Source of the DNA: Verrucomicrobiales bacterium
GTDB lineage: Bacteria; Verrucomicrobiota; Verrucomicrobiia; Verrucomicrobiales; DEV007
NCBI GenBank assembly: GCA_024638765.1
Contig: JAHEJT010000308.1
Location: forward strand, 33,247-95,908
Reading direction: 5' to 3'
Length of the DNA: 62,662 nt
Positions within the stretch are counted from its first letter, which is position 1. Every line of letters begins with the position of its first letter. Position numbers and translations under genes: made by a program. Positions 42,360-50,558 of the stretch are shown here, piece after piece. The notes beneath the pieces are model-generated. The model did no database searches. It saw nothing but the letters and a program-made list of their open reading frames with translations, and was not told where the DNA came from.

Positions 42360-42875
42360 ATGGACACAAGGCCTCAGCTCTACCGCGTCGATACCCTGGC
42401 CGAGGAAGCCGTGGGTGTGAAGGATCCTTGCGCGGTGCTCCTGGAAAATGGTCCCGGTTTTTCCGTCCTGGTGGCGCGCCGTTTCGAGTATTCCGAGCGC
42501 ACTTCCCGGCTCCAGTTTAAGAACGCTTTTCAACTGAAAATCGATGCCGCGCATCGGGAGATGATCCACGATTATGCGCAGGTGGAGATTTACCAGCACG
42601 CTTACGGCGCCTGGGTGGCCGGTTTGCCGAATTCCGATCGCATCTTCGGCACACCGAGCCTCAAGCCTTACCGGGTCGTCTTCCTTCCGTGGGAAGATTA
42701 CGAGGACCTGCGCGATCGTCGCACGCCCAACCGTGTGGATCGTCTTTTTTCGTATTGCCGGGATGCTTTCGGGCAGTTGCCGGGCTTTTATTCGCCCAAT
42801 GCCCGGACCCTGATCACCCCCGACGATTACGCCTGTGCGGCGGAACGATTCCCGGCGGGCACGGCGTTTATCTAA
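42360..42875 (+). CDS. Hypothetical protein
   Basis: Not recognised; 171 aa from ATG 42360 (TTG 42327 also in frame). No signal peptide. The sequence alternates strands and helices with many aromatic residues (GFSVLVARRFEYSERTSRLQ, VVFLPWEDYEDLRDRRTPNR, LFSYCRDAFGQLPGFYSPNA). It ends only 12 bp before a palindromic REP. Confidence 0.55.
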   Translation: MDTRPQLYRVDTLAEEAVGVKDPCAVLLENGPGFSVLVARRFEYSERTSRLQFKNAFQLKIDAAHREMIHDYAQVEIYQHAYGAWVAGLPNSDRIFGTPSLKPYRVVFLPWEDYEDLRDRRTPNRVDRLFSYCRDAFGQLPGFYSPNARTLITPDDYACAAERFPAGTAFI

Positions 42876-42886
42876 GCGGTGCCTGA

Positions 42887-42951
42887 ACGTGGGGCAGGTT
42901 TTCAACCTGCCGTCCTGGATTCCTTGGCAGGTTTTCAACCTGCCCCACGTT
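42887..42951. repeat. REP-like palindrome (GGCAGGTTTTCAACCTGCC)
   Basis: Left arm AACGTGGGGCAGGTTTTCAA then CCTGCC (42886-42911) and an inverted arm ending CCTGCCCCACGTT (42926-42951) enclose 14 bases. Each arm contains the palindrome GGCAGGTTTTCAACCTGCC. It forms a long hairpin and may end transcription of the preceding gene. Confidence 0.72.
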
Positions 42952-43027
42952 GTGCACAACTCCGTTCGCAAAATCGCTCAATATTGCGAAAAAACTTAAT
43001 ATTAAGACTTAATTATGATATTTTACC

Positions 43028-43077
43028 TTGACTGAGCAGAACTGCCATAGTACAGAGACTAGTTGTCATAATAGGAG
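43028..43077 (+). promoter_or_regulatory. Candidate promoter and ribosome site of a lipoprotein gene
   Basis: After a 55-bp AT-rich run (about 42960-43027), TTGACT (43028-43033) and TACAGA (43051-43056) are 17 bases apart; the first matches the sigma-70 -35 well, the second poorly. AGGAG at 43073-43077 is 5 bases before ATG 43083. Confidence 0.35.
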
Positions 43078-43082
43078 ATTTT

Positions 43083-43601
43083 ATGAATTTGGTCCCTTCT
43101 CACTTCGTGCCTCTGGTCTCCGCCTGTTGCGGCGTGTTCCTCCTATTCCTCTCCAGTTGCGCTTACCAGGGAGAAGGGCCGACGGGCAGCACTCCCGAGC
43201 TTCGAAAAATTTTTCGCAACATCGACAGGATTGCCGCGCGCACCCTTAAGGAGCGCGAGGCCGCCCTGGCCCTGGAAACAAAAGACGCCGACCGGATGCT
43301 CGAACCGGAGGCTGGAGAGGTTGCGCTTGCCTCGCGTAAGAAGGTTGATTTCAACTTACCGTCGATGCCGACCGATCATCGTGTGTTCCGGCTCAATGGC
43401 GACCAATTGCTATACACGATGGAGGAGATCATCCTCATGCCGACCGGCGAGGAAGCGATCAACCTCTTCCGTCCGACAGCCAGCTCGTTACGGCTCGACG
43501 GTTCGGGAGAGTTTTACGATTCGATCTTCGGCGCTCCGATTCGTTCCCCCATGGGAGGTCCTCGCGGGGCGTTTCAGTTCCCCACCTATCGGACCAAGTG
43601 A
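43083..43601 (+). CDS. Hypothetical lipoprotein
   Basis: Not recognised. The signal peptide ends in a canonical lipobox (FLLFLSSC, Cys at residue 26), so it is exported and lipid-anchored. The mature part has a helical stretch (STPELRKIFRNIDRIAARTL) and then a beta-rich part (DHRVFRLNGDQLLYTMEEII). It has its own AT-rich leader and a strong ribosome site. Confidence 0.7.
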   Translation: MNLVPSHFVPLVSACCGVFLLFLSSCAYQGEGPTGSTPELRKIFRNIDRIAARTLKEREAALALETKDADRMLEPEAGEVALASRKKVDFNLPSMPTDHRVFRLNGDQLLYTMEEIILMPTGEEAINLFRPTASSLRLDGSGEFYDSIFGAPIRSPMGGPRGAFQFPTYRTK

Positions 43602-43603
43602 CG

Positions 43604-43782
43604 GGACGGATAGTGCAGCCTTCCAGGCTGCGATTTTCACGCGATCGGGTGACCCGGGGCGTTGTCGTGGGCTGACAGCAATTAACGGAGGCTAAAGCCT
43701 CCGCCTATCATCAGCTGTCCTTCCGGGACGTCTCTGATCGGATCCTATATCCCGGGTGCCCAGTTCCCAGAGCAACCGCTCT
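43604..43782. repeat. Two small REP-like palindromes in a 181-bp gap
   Basis: TGCAGCCTTCCAGGCTGCG (43614-43632) and CGGAGGCTAAAGCCTCCG (43686-43703, perfect) are separate stem-loops. The first has the TTCC centre also seen at 39852. They lie between two convergent genes. Nothing else is recognised here. Confidence 0.6.
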
Positions 43783-44694
43783 TCACGATCCGCGCGCCAG
43801 GCAGATCCAGACCACGCCGGACACGGCGACGACCGCGCCTGCGATCGCTTTGGCCGTGGGGACATCTTTTTCCAGGACCCAGGCGATGGGGATGAGAACG
43901 ATGGGCGTGGTGGCGACGATGGCCAGGACCAGCGCACTGGGTGTGTCGATGAGCGCCCATTGAAAAAAGCTCACCCCGATGACGGGGCCCAGGATTGCCG
44001 CCCCGCAGAGTGCAAAGGCGGCCTCTGTTTTGCGGTGAAACGCCTTGGGGACGGGGCTGTTCTCCCGGGATTCGGTGGCCTTAACGATGAGAAACGCCGC
44101 AAACGCGACGACGAGTCCGCCGAGCACGCGCTGGAAGGCCGCGCTGATGCCGCCAATTTCGAGTCCCAGGCCTTGTCCCACTTGGTCCGCTTGTCGGCTG
44201 ATGACGGCGCCGGCGCCCTGGCCGAAGCCCGCGATCACGGCGCAGATCACTCCCGTGACCAGGCCGGGCCGCGGTTGCATTCCCGGGCGGGAGGGGAGCA
44301 GCGCCAGGGTGACTCCGGCGAGGATGACGAGGGCGGCGGCGGTTTCCGGCAGGGAAATGCGGGTGCCCAGCCAGAAGATTTCCACGATCGCGCCGAAGAC
44401 AGGTGCGAGGCAGAGGTTGAGAAGCATGGTGAGTCGCGTGCCCAGTCGCGGGTAAGCCAGGAAGAGACCCACGTCGCCGAGTCCGAACCCGATGACGCCG
44501 CTGAAGAAGAACCAGAAGAAAGACGCGGATGCGAAAGATGCGGGTTGCAGGCACCAAGTCGCGGCGCCGAGCGCCAGGGCGGAGAGGACGAGACGCCAGA
44601 AATTTCCTCGCAGGCTTCCAAAGAGCAGCGCGGTTTTCCTCCCGAATACGGCTGAGAACGCGAAGAAAAACGTCGTCAGGATGGAAGCGAGCAT
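43783..44694 (-). CDS. EamA/DMT-family transporter
   Basis: About ten transmembrane helices in two homologous EamA halves (residues 1-150 and 155-303). Characteristic: FFFAFSAVFGRKTAL near the N-terminus, GFGLGDVGLFLAYPRLGTRL, and in the second half VVAVSGVVWICLA at the end. Likely exports a metabolite or amino acid; substrate unknown. The start is ATG at 44692-44694. Confidence 0.9.
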   Translation of the reverse strand: MLASILTTFFFAFSAVFGRKTALLFGSLRGNFWRLVLSALALGAATWCLQPASFASASFFWFFFSGVIGFGLGDVGLFLAYPRLGTRLTMLLNLCLAPVFGAIVEIFWLGTRISLPETAAALVILAGVTLALLPSRPGMQPRPGLVTGVICAVIAGFGQGAGAVISRQADQVGQGLGLEIGGISAAFQRVLGGLVVAFAAFLIVKATESRENSPVPKAFHRKTEAAFALCGAAILGPVIGVSFFQWALIDTPSALVLAIVATTPIVLIPIAWVLEKDVPTAKAIAGAVVAVSGVVWICLARGS

Positions 44695-44789
44695 GGCGCG
44701 GGGGCGAAACGGATTTCCGGGTTCCCGGACTCGACGCGGGGCCTTTTTGGCTTAAAGTTAGGACCTTGGTGTTCGAGACACCCTAGCGA

Positions 44790-45695
44790 ATGGCATCCGA
44801 AATCAAAGACAGAACTCCCGGGTCCGGCTCACGCAAGCCGGCGGAGGCGGCCTCCGGCTCGATGGTGTGGTTCAACGGGGCGGTGACTTCGGAGAGCGAG
44901 GCCCGGGTCTCCCCGTTCGATCACGGGCTCCTGGTTGGTGACGGTGTCTTTGAAACCCTGGCCGCACACGGGGGAAGGATTTTCGCGATGACCCGGCACT
45001 ATGAACGCTTGCGCAAGTCCGCGGAAGTCTTCGGGATTGAGGTCCCGGCCCGGGATACACTGGAGCGGGCGGGTGAAGAAGTGCTTGTCGCCAACGCCCT
45101 GGAGCGGGCGCGGGTGCGGATCACGGTGACCGGCGGCCTTGCGCCGCTGGGATCTGAGAAAGGGAAAGCGGCGCCCACGGTGGTGGTGGCGGCGGCGGAA
45201 TTACCGAATTGGGGCGCCAGCGCAGAGGTGGTAGTGGTGCCCTTTACCCGGAATGAGACCGGCGCGCTGACCGGACTCAAGACCACTTCCTATGGAGAGA
45301 ACGTGGTGGCGCTCGCGTATGCCAAAGAACGGGGGGCTTCCGAGGCCATTTTCGGAAATACCCGGGGAAACCTTTGCGAGGGGACGGGATCCAACATTTT
45401 CCTGGTGCGGGATGAGGTGGCGATCACGCCTCCGCTGTCCTCCGGATGCCTCGCGGGGATCACGCGTTCGCTGGTGCTGGAACTCTGCGAGCAGGAGGGG
45501 ATCGCGTTGCAGGAAGAAGACGTATCGTTGGGAGAGCTTGAGAGCGTGGAAGAAGCTTTTCTTACCTCGACGACGCGCGACGTCCAGGCAATTGGGGGCA
45601 TCGGGGGCCGGGAACTGGCCCGGGTGCCGGGAGAGGTGACCTCCCGGTTGCGAGACGCCTTTACGCGGCTGGTGGCGCGTGATTTCGATCCATGA
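44790..45695 (+). CDS. Class IV PLP aminotransferase / aminodeoxychorismate lyase
   Basis: Fold-type IV PLP enzyme. Recognised by WFNGAVTSESEARVSPFDHG, LLVGDGVFETL, the PLP-lysine segment GLKTTSYGENVVALA, the family hallmark EAIFGNTRGNLCEGTGSNIF and FLTSTTRDVQAI. This group contains branched-chain aminotransferase, D-amino-acid aminotransferase and aminodeoxychorismate lyase (PabC); the three cannot be separated safely from these motifs. The first 24 residues before MVWFNG look non-conserved, so ATG 44862 is another start. It overlaps the next gene by ATGA. Confidence 0.87.
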   Translation: MASEIKDRTPGSGSRKPAEAASGSMVWFNGAVTSESEARVSPFDHGLLVGDGVFETLAAHGGRIFAMTRHYERLRKSAEVFGIEVPARDTLERAGEEVLVANALERARVRITVTGGLAPLGSEKGKAAPTVVVAAAELPNWGASAEVVVVPFTRNETGALTGLKTTSYGENVVALAYAKERGASEAIFGNTRGNLCEGTGSNIFLVRDEVAITPPLSSGCLAGITRSLVLELCEQEGIALQEEDVSLGELESVEEAFLTSTTRDVQAIGGIGGRELARVPGEVTSRLRDAFTRLVARDFDP

Positions 45696-46117
45696 GTGCG
45701 GAGGATCGGGTCGTGAAGGAAGCGGGGAGAGGGCACGATCGCGGCAGCGCGGCTCTGGCGGTGTCGGCAGTGACCGGGATGCTGGCGGTTTTGTTAGGCG
45801 CGTTCGGGGCGCATGGATTGAAGGGCGTGCTCGAGGCGCGCGACACGCTCGATGTCTGGAGGACGGCGGTTTTTTACCATCTGGCGCACGCGGTGGTCCT
45901 GCTGGTACTCGCGCTGGTGCCCCCCTTCCGGCGAGGGCCGTGGTTGTGTCTGTTGTTGGGGATCGTTTTCTTCAGCGGAAGTCTTTACGTGCTGGCCTTG
46001 AAACCGTGGGGGGTGCTGGGACCGGTGACGCCGCTTGGCGGATTGTTGTTGGCGGCGGGCTGGCTGTGGCTGGCGGGCCGGAGGGCGGATGGTGGAAGAG
46101 GGAAGAGGGAAGATTGA
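45692..46117 (+). CDS. DUF423 (YgdD-like) small membrane protein
   Basis: Four-helix membrane protein with the family strings LLGAFGAHGLKGVLEARD and WRTAVFYHLAHAVVLL, then GIVFFSGSLYVLAL and VTPLGGLLLAAGWLWLA. Start ATG 45692 lies in an ATGA overlap with the aminotransferase. The C-terminus (GGRGKRED) is coded by a 7-bp repeat (GAAGAGG GAAGAGG then GAAGATT GAAGATG, 46095-46122), so unit loss or gain would change the reading frame of the tail. Confidence 0.88.
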   Translation: MSAEDRVVKEAGRGHDRGSAALAVSAVTGMLAVLLGAFGAHGLKGVLEARDTLDVWRTAVFYHLAHAVVLLVLALVPPFRRGPWLCLLLGIVFFSGSLYVLALKPWGVLGPVTPLGGLLLAAGWLWLAGRRADGGRGKRED

Positions 46118-46464
46118 AGATGGGGGGCGGCTGCGCCGCCGTCAACGGTCCACGGGGGCGGGGATCCGGGGCCATGATTGCGGGTGGCGCGGGGCCTCGG
46201 AAATCCTTGAGTTCACGGGGAAAATCAGGGGCCGGAGGGAGTCAATCTTTGAACGAAATAGCTTCTATGACCTCTAAGAACTTCGTAAGATCTGCCTCCA
46301 GAGGGAGGAGCTGCCATCCGGGCACGGTGCAGGGGGCAGGATCTGGAAAAGGAGGTAGCAATTTCTCCAAATTAACGTAAATTATAAGGATTACTATAAT
46401 TACGAGAATTTCCGTTCAGACATTGGGAGGTCTCGAGGCGGAGGCTGCGAGTCTGCCCAACTTA
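46118..46464 (+). other. 347-bp gene-free region before the large envelope cluster
   Basis: It starts in the heptamer repeat, continues through GC-rich DNA without coding sense, and becomes strongly AT-rich at about 46370-46410, where the promoter is proposed. No gene is seen. A TTG at 46423 is in frame with the next gene, but its ATG at 46465 gives a normal signal peptide. Confidence 0.5.
46372..46400 (+). promoter_or_regulatory. Candidate sigma-70-type promoter of the MoxR/VWA cluster
   Basis: TTAACG at 46372-46377 and a perfect TATAAT at 46395-46400 are separated by 17 bases, in a short AT-rich island. It lies about 65 bp before the first gene of a co-directional cluster reaching the window edge. 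Confidence 0.5.
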
Positions 46465-48396
46465 ATGAAGACACCATCCGATCGTTCCCAGGACCAATAT
46501 TGGCACTCTTCCCACGGCCTTGCGGTCCGGAAACGCCGGCCCACTCCCCGGGTTCGTGACGGCATCGCGCAGGCCGTCATTCTTGCCGCCGCATGTTTTC
46601 TCAGTCAGCCCGTGTACGCCCAGGGCGAGGGCTTCAAAGGGTTTCCGGAAATGCCGCCGCTCCTTCACAGCGGCAAAGATGCGCGCGGCGCCCAGTGGGC
46701 CCTCGCGCGCGACGGTTATCTGGAGAACAGTGGCAACAACTTCATCAAGCGCGCCCAGCAGCTGAAGATAAACGGGAATGATTTTCGCGCGGAAAAAGTA
46801 TTCGGCTCCGAGGAAAAGAAGCACTGGGTGGTCGTCTACGAGACCTCTGCACTGAAAGCGCGTCGAGACATCTATTTCGACGCCGAGCGCGGAGGAGTGC
46901 GCTACGTCGACAGTTTCCACAACATCAGCGATAAGCCCGCCAAGACCCAGATTGCTTACCAGACTTCTCTCCGTTCCCCCTGGCTCAACCTGTATACCAC
47001 CCAGGGTAATGTTTTCGATGAGCGGCTCGGCTCGCGAGACACCGGCGTATTCTTGCGGATGCCTGAAGATCGCGAGAACCAAGGCCTCCTCTTTCTCGTC
47101 TGCGGGGAGCGAAGCAATCACAAGCCGGGAATCGAGACGCAGAATCGCGCGGACCAGCTCCAGATGAATTTCACTTTATCCCTTGAGCCAGGCCAGACGC
47201 AATCGATCGCGTATTGGATCGCGCAGAAGGCGGTGACGGATGCTTCCGAGATCAAAACGTTGACGGCCAGTTTCTATCGTCAGCAGCTCTTTACCAACGC
47301 CGTCTTGCCTCCGGAATTGCGCGCGACCGTTGTAAATTTCAATTTTGCCGACGCCGATGGAATTGATATCGATCCGCGCAGTGCGGATCTGCTGGTGGCG
47401 ATCAACGAATTGACGGAACGGCTGGAAATCCTCCGCACGGGGCAGGATATACTCTGGGTGGCGCCGGAGAGCCAGCTCAGCGGTGACTTCGGCGGAAAGC
47501 CGCTCAAGGCAGTTTCGCGCTTCGGGGACTTCGAGATCGCGCCCTCCGAAATCGCGGCAATCCAGGGGGGCGGCGGCCGGGGACGCCAGCACAAGCTGTT
47601 CCTTCGCGATGGGTCGGTCCTGCAGTGCGAACTGGAAGCGGAAGAACTGCGCTTGAGCGGAAGCGAGGGTTGGGACCTGGAACTGGATGTATCCCAAATC
47701 GAATATCTACTGGGGCGCGTTTCAAAAGATGACGGCCAAATCGGTGAAGCCACCAATCTCTTTGTCCAGTTGCATTCCGGAGACGTGTGGGGTGTCGAAG
47801 TTTCGGATGAAATGGTCCTCGATTTCATGGCACCGTGGGGCCCTTTCCAGGTGCCCATGACCGGCATCGTTTCCATGACCTACACGAAAAGTCCTTCGCC
47901 CCGTTATCACGTGGTGTTGCGTGACGGATCCGAAATTACGGCCTTCCTCGTTGATCGGCCGCTGAGCTTTTCCGCATCGCTTCCCGGCACCTTTGAAATC
48001 AGCGCGGGCGAAATTTCAGGGATGTGGACCGCGATCGGGGAGATCCCGAAGCGCGAGGAAGAGATACGCGAGATCGACGATCTGTCCGACGTGAAATTCC
48101 CGGCCTGTCTGCTCAAGGGAGGCAATCTCATCGCCGGGCATCTCGCGAATGAAGTGCTCCACGTCGTTACTGGAGCGACTGTTACCCCTCTGAAAACTGA
48201 CGAAATCGTCGCCATGCTGCGCACTTACGAAGAGGAATCTGAATTGTTACCGGTATTTGAAATTGAGCTGACCGGGGGCGATGTTCTGGTGGGCACCTTG
48301 CGCGAGGACACTTTGCGCGTGGAAACGGAGCACTTCGCGTGGAGTGTGCCGGTGCCGCATTTTCTGTCGCTGCATGTGCCGCCGGAGAAACCATGA
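46465..48396 (+). CDS. Exported beta-repeat protein A of the MoxR/VWA cluster
   Basis: Not a known enzyme. A long basic N-region leads to a signal peptide (AVILAAACFLSQPVYA, cleaved near residue 53). Residues about 70-290 form a domain shared with protein B (start GAQWALARDGYLENSGNNF). After that come roughly five tandem beta repeats of about 45-60 residues with the pattern L.dGs.l.g.l....l.l (LFLRDGSVLQCELEAEELRL, YHVVLRDGSEITAFLVDRPL, FPACLLKGGNLIAGHLANEV, FEIELTGGDVLVGTLREDTL). The stop overlaps the ATG of gene B (ATGA). Likely a periplasmic or outer-membrane-associated protein. Confidence 0.78.
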   Translation: MKTPSDRSQDQYWHSSHGLAVRKRRPTPRVRDGIAQAVILAAACFLSQPVYAQGEGFKGFPEMPPLLHSGKDARGAQWALARDGYLENSGNNFIKRAQQLKINGNDFRAEKVFGSEEKKHWVVVYETSALKARRDIYFDAERGGVRYVDSFHNISDKPAKTQIAYQTSLRSPWLNLYTTQGNVFDERLGSRDTGVFLRMPEDRENQGLLFLVCGERSNHKPGIETQNRADQLQMNFTLSLEPGQTQSIAYWIAQKAVTDASEIKTLTASFYRQQLFTNAVLPPELRATVVNFNFADADGIDIDPRSADLLVAINELTERLEILRTGQDILWVAPESQLSGDFGGKPLKAVSRFGDFEIAPSEIAAIQGGGGRGRQHKLFLRDGSVLQCELEAEELRLSGSEGWDLELDVSQIEYLLGRVSKDDGQIGEATNLFVQLHSGDVWGVEVSDEMVLDFMAPWGPFQVPMTGIVSMTYTKSPSPRYHVVLRDGSEITAFLVDRPLSFSASLPGTFEISAGEISGMWTAIGEIPKREEEIREIDDLSDVKFPACLLKGGNLIAGHLANEVLHVVTGATVTPLKTDEIVAMLRTYEEESELLPVFEIELTGGDVLVGTLREDTLRVETEHFAWSVPVPHFLSLHVPPEKP

Positions 48397-50516
48397 AACG
48401 CCAGGCAGCCACGACGAAATCGATGGAATTGAAGACGACCGATCCCCAATCCAGATTGCCCTTCCTGGCGTCGTTGTTGGCGGCGGGTGGCGCCGCGCTG
48501 CTGGTGGCCGCATCAGGCCAGGCCTCTCCGCCGCCGGGCTCGCCCTATGGCGCGAGTGCATCCACGGCGTCACAGCGCCTGGTGCCGGCCGGCTACGGGT
48601 CGCGCACGGACAAGAAAGGCAACGTCTGGAACTTTCAGCAGAACGGGGTGCTGGGACGCGCGGGCAATTCGATGCTCAACACCGGCCTGAGCCTCCGGAT
48701 CAATAATCAAAACTTTTACAATTACCAGCCGATGATGACATCGGACGGGAAGGAGTACGTGCTGCAGCACAGTCATCCGCAGCAGATGATGGGTCTGCAG
48801 GTGTCGCGGCGGATACGCTTTTACGAAAACGAAGGCGTGGCGCGATACCTGGAAGTGATTTCAAATCCCGGCGGACACGACATTACAATCAGTCTCGACC
48901 TGCAGAGCAGTTTCAGCGGGAATTACAAGACTTACATCTCAGATCGGGGCAATGAAAAGCCGACCACTCTCGATCCCAAGGAATCAAGCCTCATCGTGAT
49001 GCCGAGTTCCACGAATTACACCAAGTCTTTCGTATTTTCGTTGTGCTCTCCGAAGAGCGTCCTCAAGCCGTCTCTCTCCAACCAGAATCAGTATTCGCTT
49101 TCTTTTCATTTCAACATCACGGTGCCGGCCGGGCAGACCGTGTGCGTGATGCATGCGGTGGCGCAGGTGCCGAAGCCGGACAAGCTGGACAGCAAGACCC
49201 TGGCTAAGCACTTCAAGTCGGTGTCCCTGAACCGCTTCCTGAAGGCCTTGCCCACGGAATACCGCGGAGTCCTCGCAAATTATTCAAGTGGCAGCGGGTT
49301 CGGTGGCCTGGCCTTGCTCGCGAGCACCAGTGTGGAAGGTCTTGGTGTGGAGCGCGCCAAACAGGATGTGCTCGCGATGGGAGAAAAGACGCGACTGCTC
49401 GGCAAAGCGAGTTGCGGCAAGTTACAGGTGACGTCCACCTACGGCGAAGTCGAGATTCCCTTCGAGCAAGTTGCCGCACTCGTGGGCGGGGACCGTGGCC
49501 GGAGCGAGGGCGGACGGGTTTTTCTGCGCGATGGGCAGGTCTTTTCCGGAAAGATCCAAGCCGATTCCCTGCGTTTTGTGATGCCGAGCGGAGCGCGAAT
49601 GAATCTCGATGTCCGCAGTCTCGATCGTCTCGTCCGCAGCCGGACGCCGGAGGAAGGGAAATGGGATCCCAAGGCGGGCGCGCTCCTGGAGACCTTCAGC
49701 GGCGAGCGGCTCTCCCTGGCCGGAAGTGAAGAAGTTTTCCTGAGCTGTGTCACTCCATGGGGCGCCATGGATTTCTCCCTCGATGAAGTGCTCTGGATTT
49801 CGCCTCCGGAAGAGGAACCGGTGGGACATTTTATTGAGTTGAAAGACGGCAGCCGTTTCTTCGCCTTTCTCGCGGGGCCACCTCTCAAGCTGCGCTCGCG
49901 CCTGTTCGGCGAGTGCCTGGTCAAGCCGCAGGAAATTCGCGCGCTCATTACGCGATCGCAGGCGGAAAAGAGCGGGCAGGAAGAGGAACGGATGATTGAG
50001 GATCTCATGCAACAACCCCATCTCCTTCTCGCCGGCGGACAGCGTCTTGTCGGCCAGATTTCCGCGCCTTCGCTCAACATCATCACGAACTCCGAGATTC
50101 TCGAGGCGGCCCCTGAGGCGGTGCGACTGATGCACAACATGAGCGAAGAAGTCGAAGCGAGTTTCGAGGATACGCCGCCTTTTCAGATTGAGTTATGGGG
50201 CGGGGGAGTGGTGCTGGGGTATATCCGGGAACCGGTGATCCCGGTCCAGGTGCGTGGGCGCGAGTGGCGTATCCCGATTCAGGACGTTGTTTCCGTTATT
50301 TCCCCGCAACCGCGTATTTCGGATACCGCGAGAGCCTCCATCGCCCGGTTGATTCGCGAATTGGGCGACGACGATTGGAGGATTCGGGAGAACGCCATGG
50401 AGGAACTCCGCGAATACGGATACCTGGCCAAATCCTTATTGGTCGATGCCCTGCGCGTTTCCAATGACGCCGAAGTCAAGCGTCGCCTGGAACAACTGGT
50501 CAACGCCATCGAATAA
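48393..50516 (+). CDS. Exported beta-repeat protein B of the MoxR/VWA cluster (paralogue of A)
   Basis: Same architecture as protein A: a signal peptide (FLASLLAAGGAALLVAASGQ, residues about 24-43), a shared domain with GNVWNFQQNGVLGRAGNSML and YLEVISNPGGHDITISLDLQ, then five beta repeats (VFLRDGQVFSGKIQADSLRF, TFSGERLSLAGSEEVFLSCV, FIELKDGSRFFAFLAGPPLK, FQIELWGGGVVLGYIREPVI). A short HEAT-like helical tail ends the chain (LGDDDWRIRENAMEELREYG). Start ATG 48393 overlaps the stop of A. The two arose by duplication. The function is unknown. Confidence 0.8.
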   Translation: MKRQAATTKSMELKTTDPQSRLPFLASLLAAGGAALLVAASGQASPPPGSPYGASASTASQRLVPAGYGSRTDKKGNVWNFQQNGVLGRAGNSMLNTGLSLRINNQNFYNYQPMMTSDGKEYVLQHSHPQQMMGLQVSRRIRFYENEGVARYLEVISNPGGHDITISLDLQSSFSGNYKTYISDRGNEKPTTLDPKESSLIVMPSSTNYTKSFVFSLCSPKSVLKPSLSNQNQYSLSFHFNITVPAGQTVCVMHAVAQVPKPDKLDSKTLAKHFKSVSLNRFLKALPTEYRGVLANYSSGSGFGGLALLASTSVEGLGVERAKQDVLAMGEKTRLLGKASCGKLQVTSTYGEVEIPFEQVAALVGGDRGRSEGGRVFLRDGQVFSGKIQADSLRFVMPSGARMNLDVRSLDRLVRSRTPEEGKWDPKAGALLETFSGERLSLAGSEEVFLSCVTPWGAMDFSLDEVLWISPPEEEPVGHFIELKDGSRFFAFLAGPPLKLRSRLFGECLVKPQEIRALITRSQAEKSGQEEERMIEDLMQQPHLLLAGGQRLVGQISAPSLNIITNSEILEAAPEAVRLMHNMSEEVEASFEDTPPFQIELWGGGVVLGYIREPVIPVQVRGREWRIPIQDVVSVISPQPRISDTARASIARLIRELGDDDWRIRENAMEELREYGYLAKSLLVDALRVSNDAEVKRRLEQLVNAIE

Positions 50517-50558
50517 CCCGGCCTTTCTTCGCCACACGACATTCATCCCCACGCAGCC

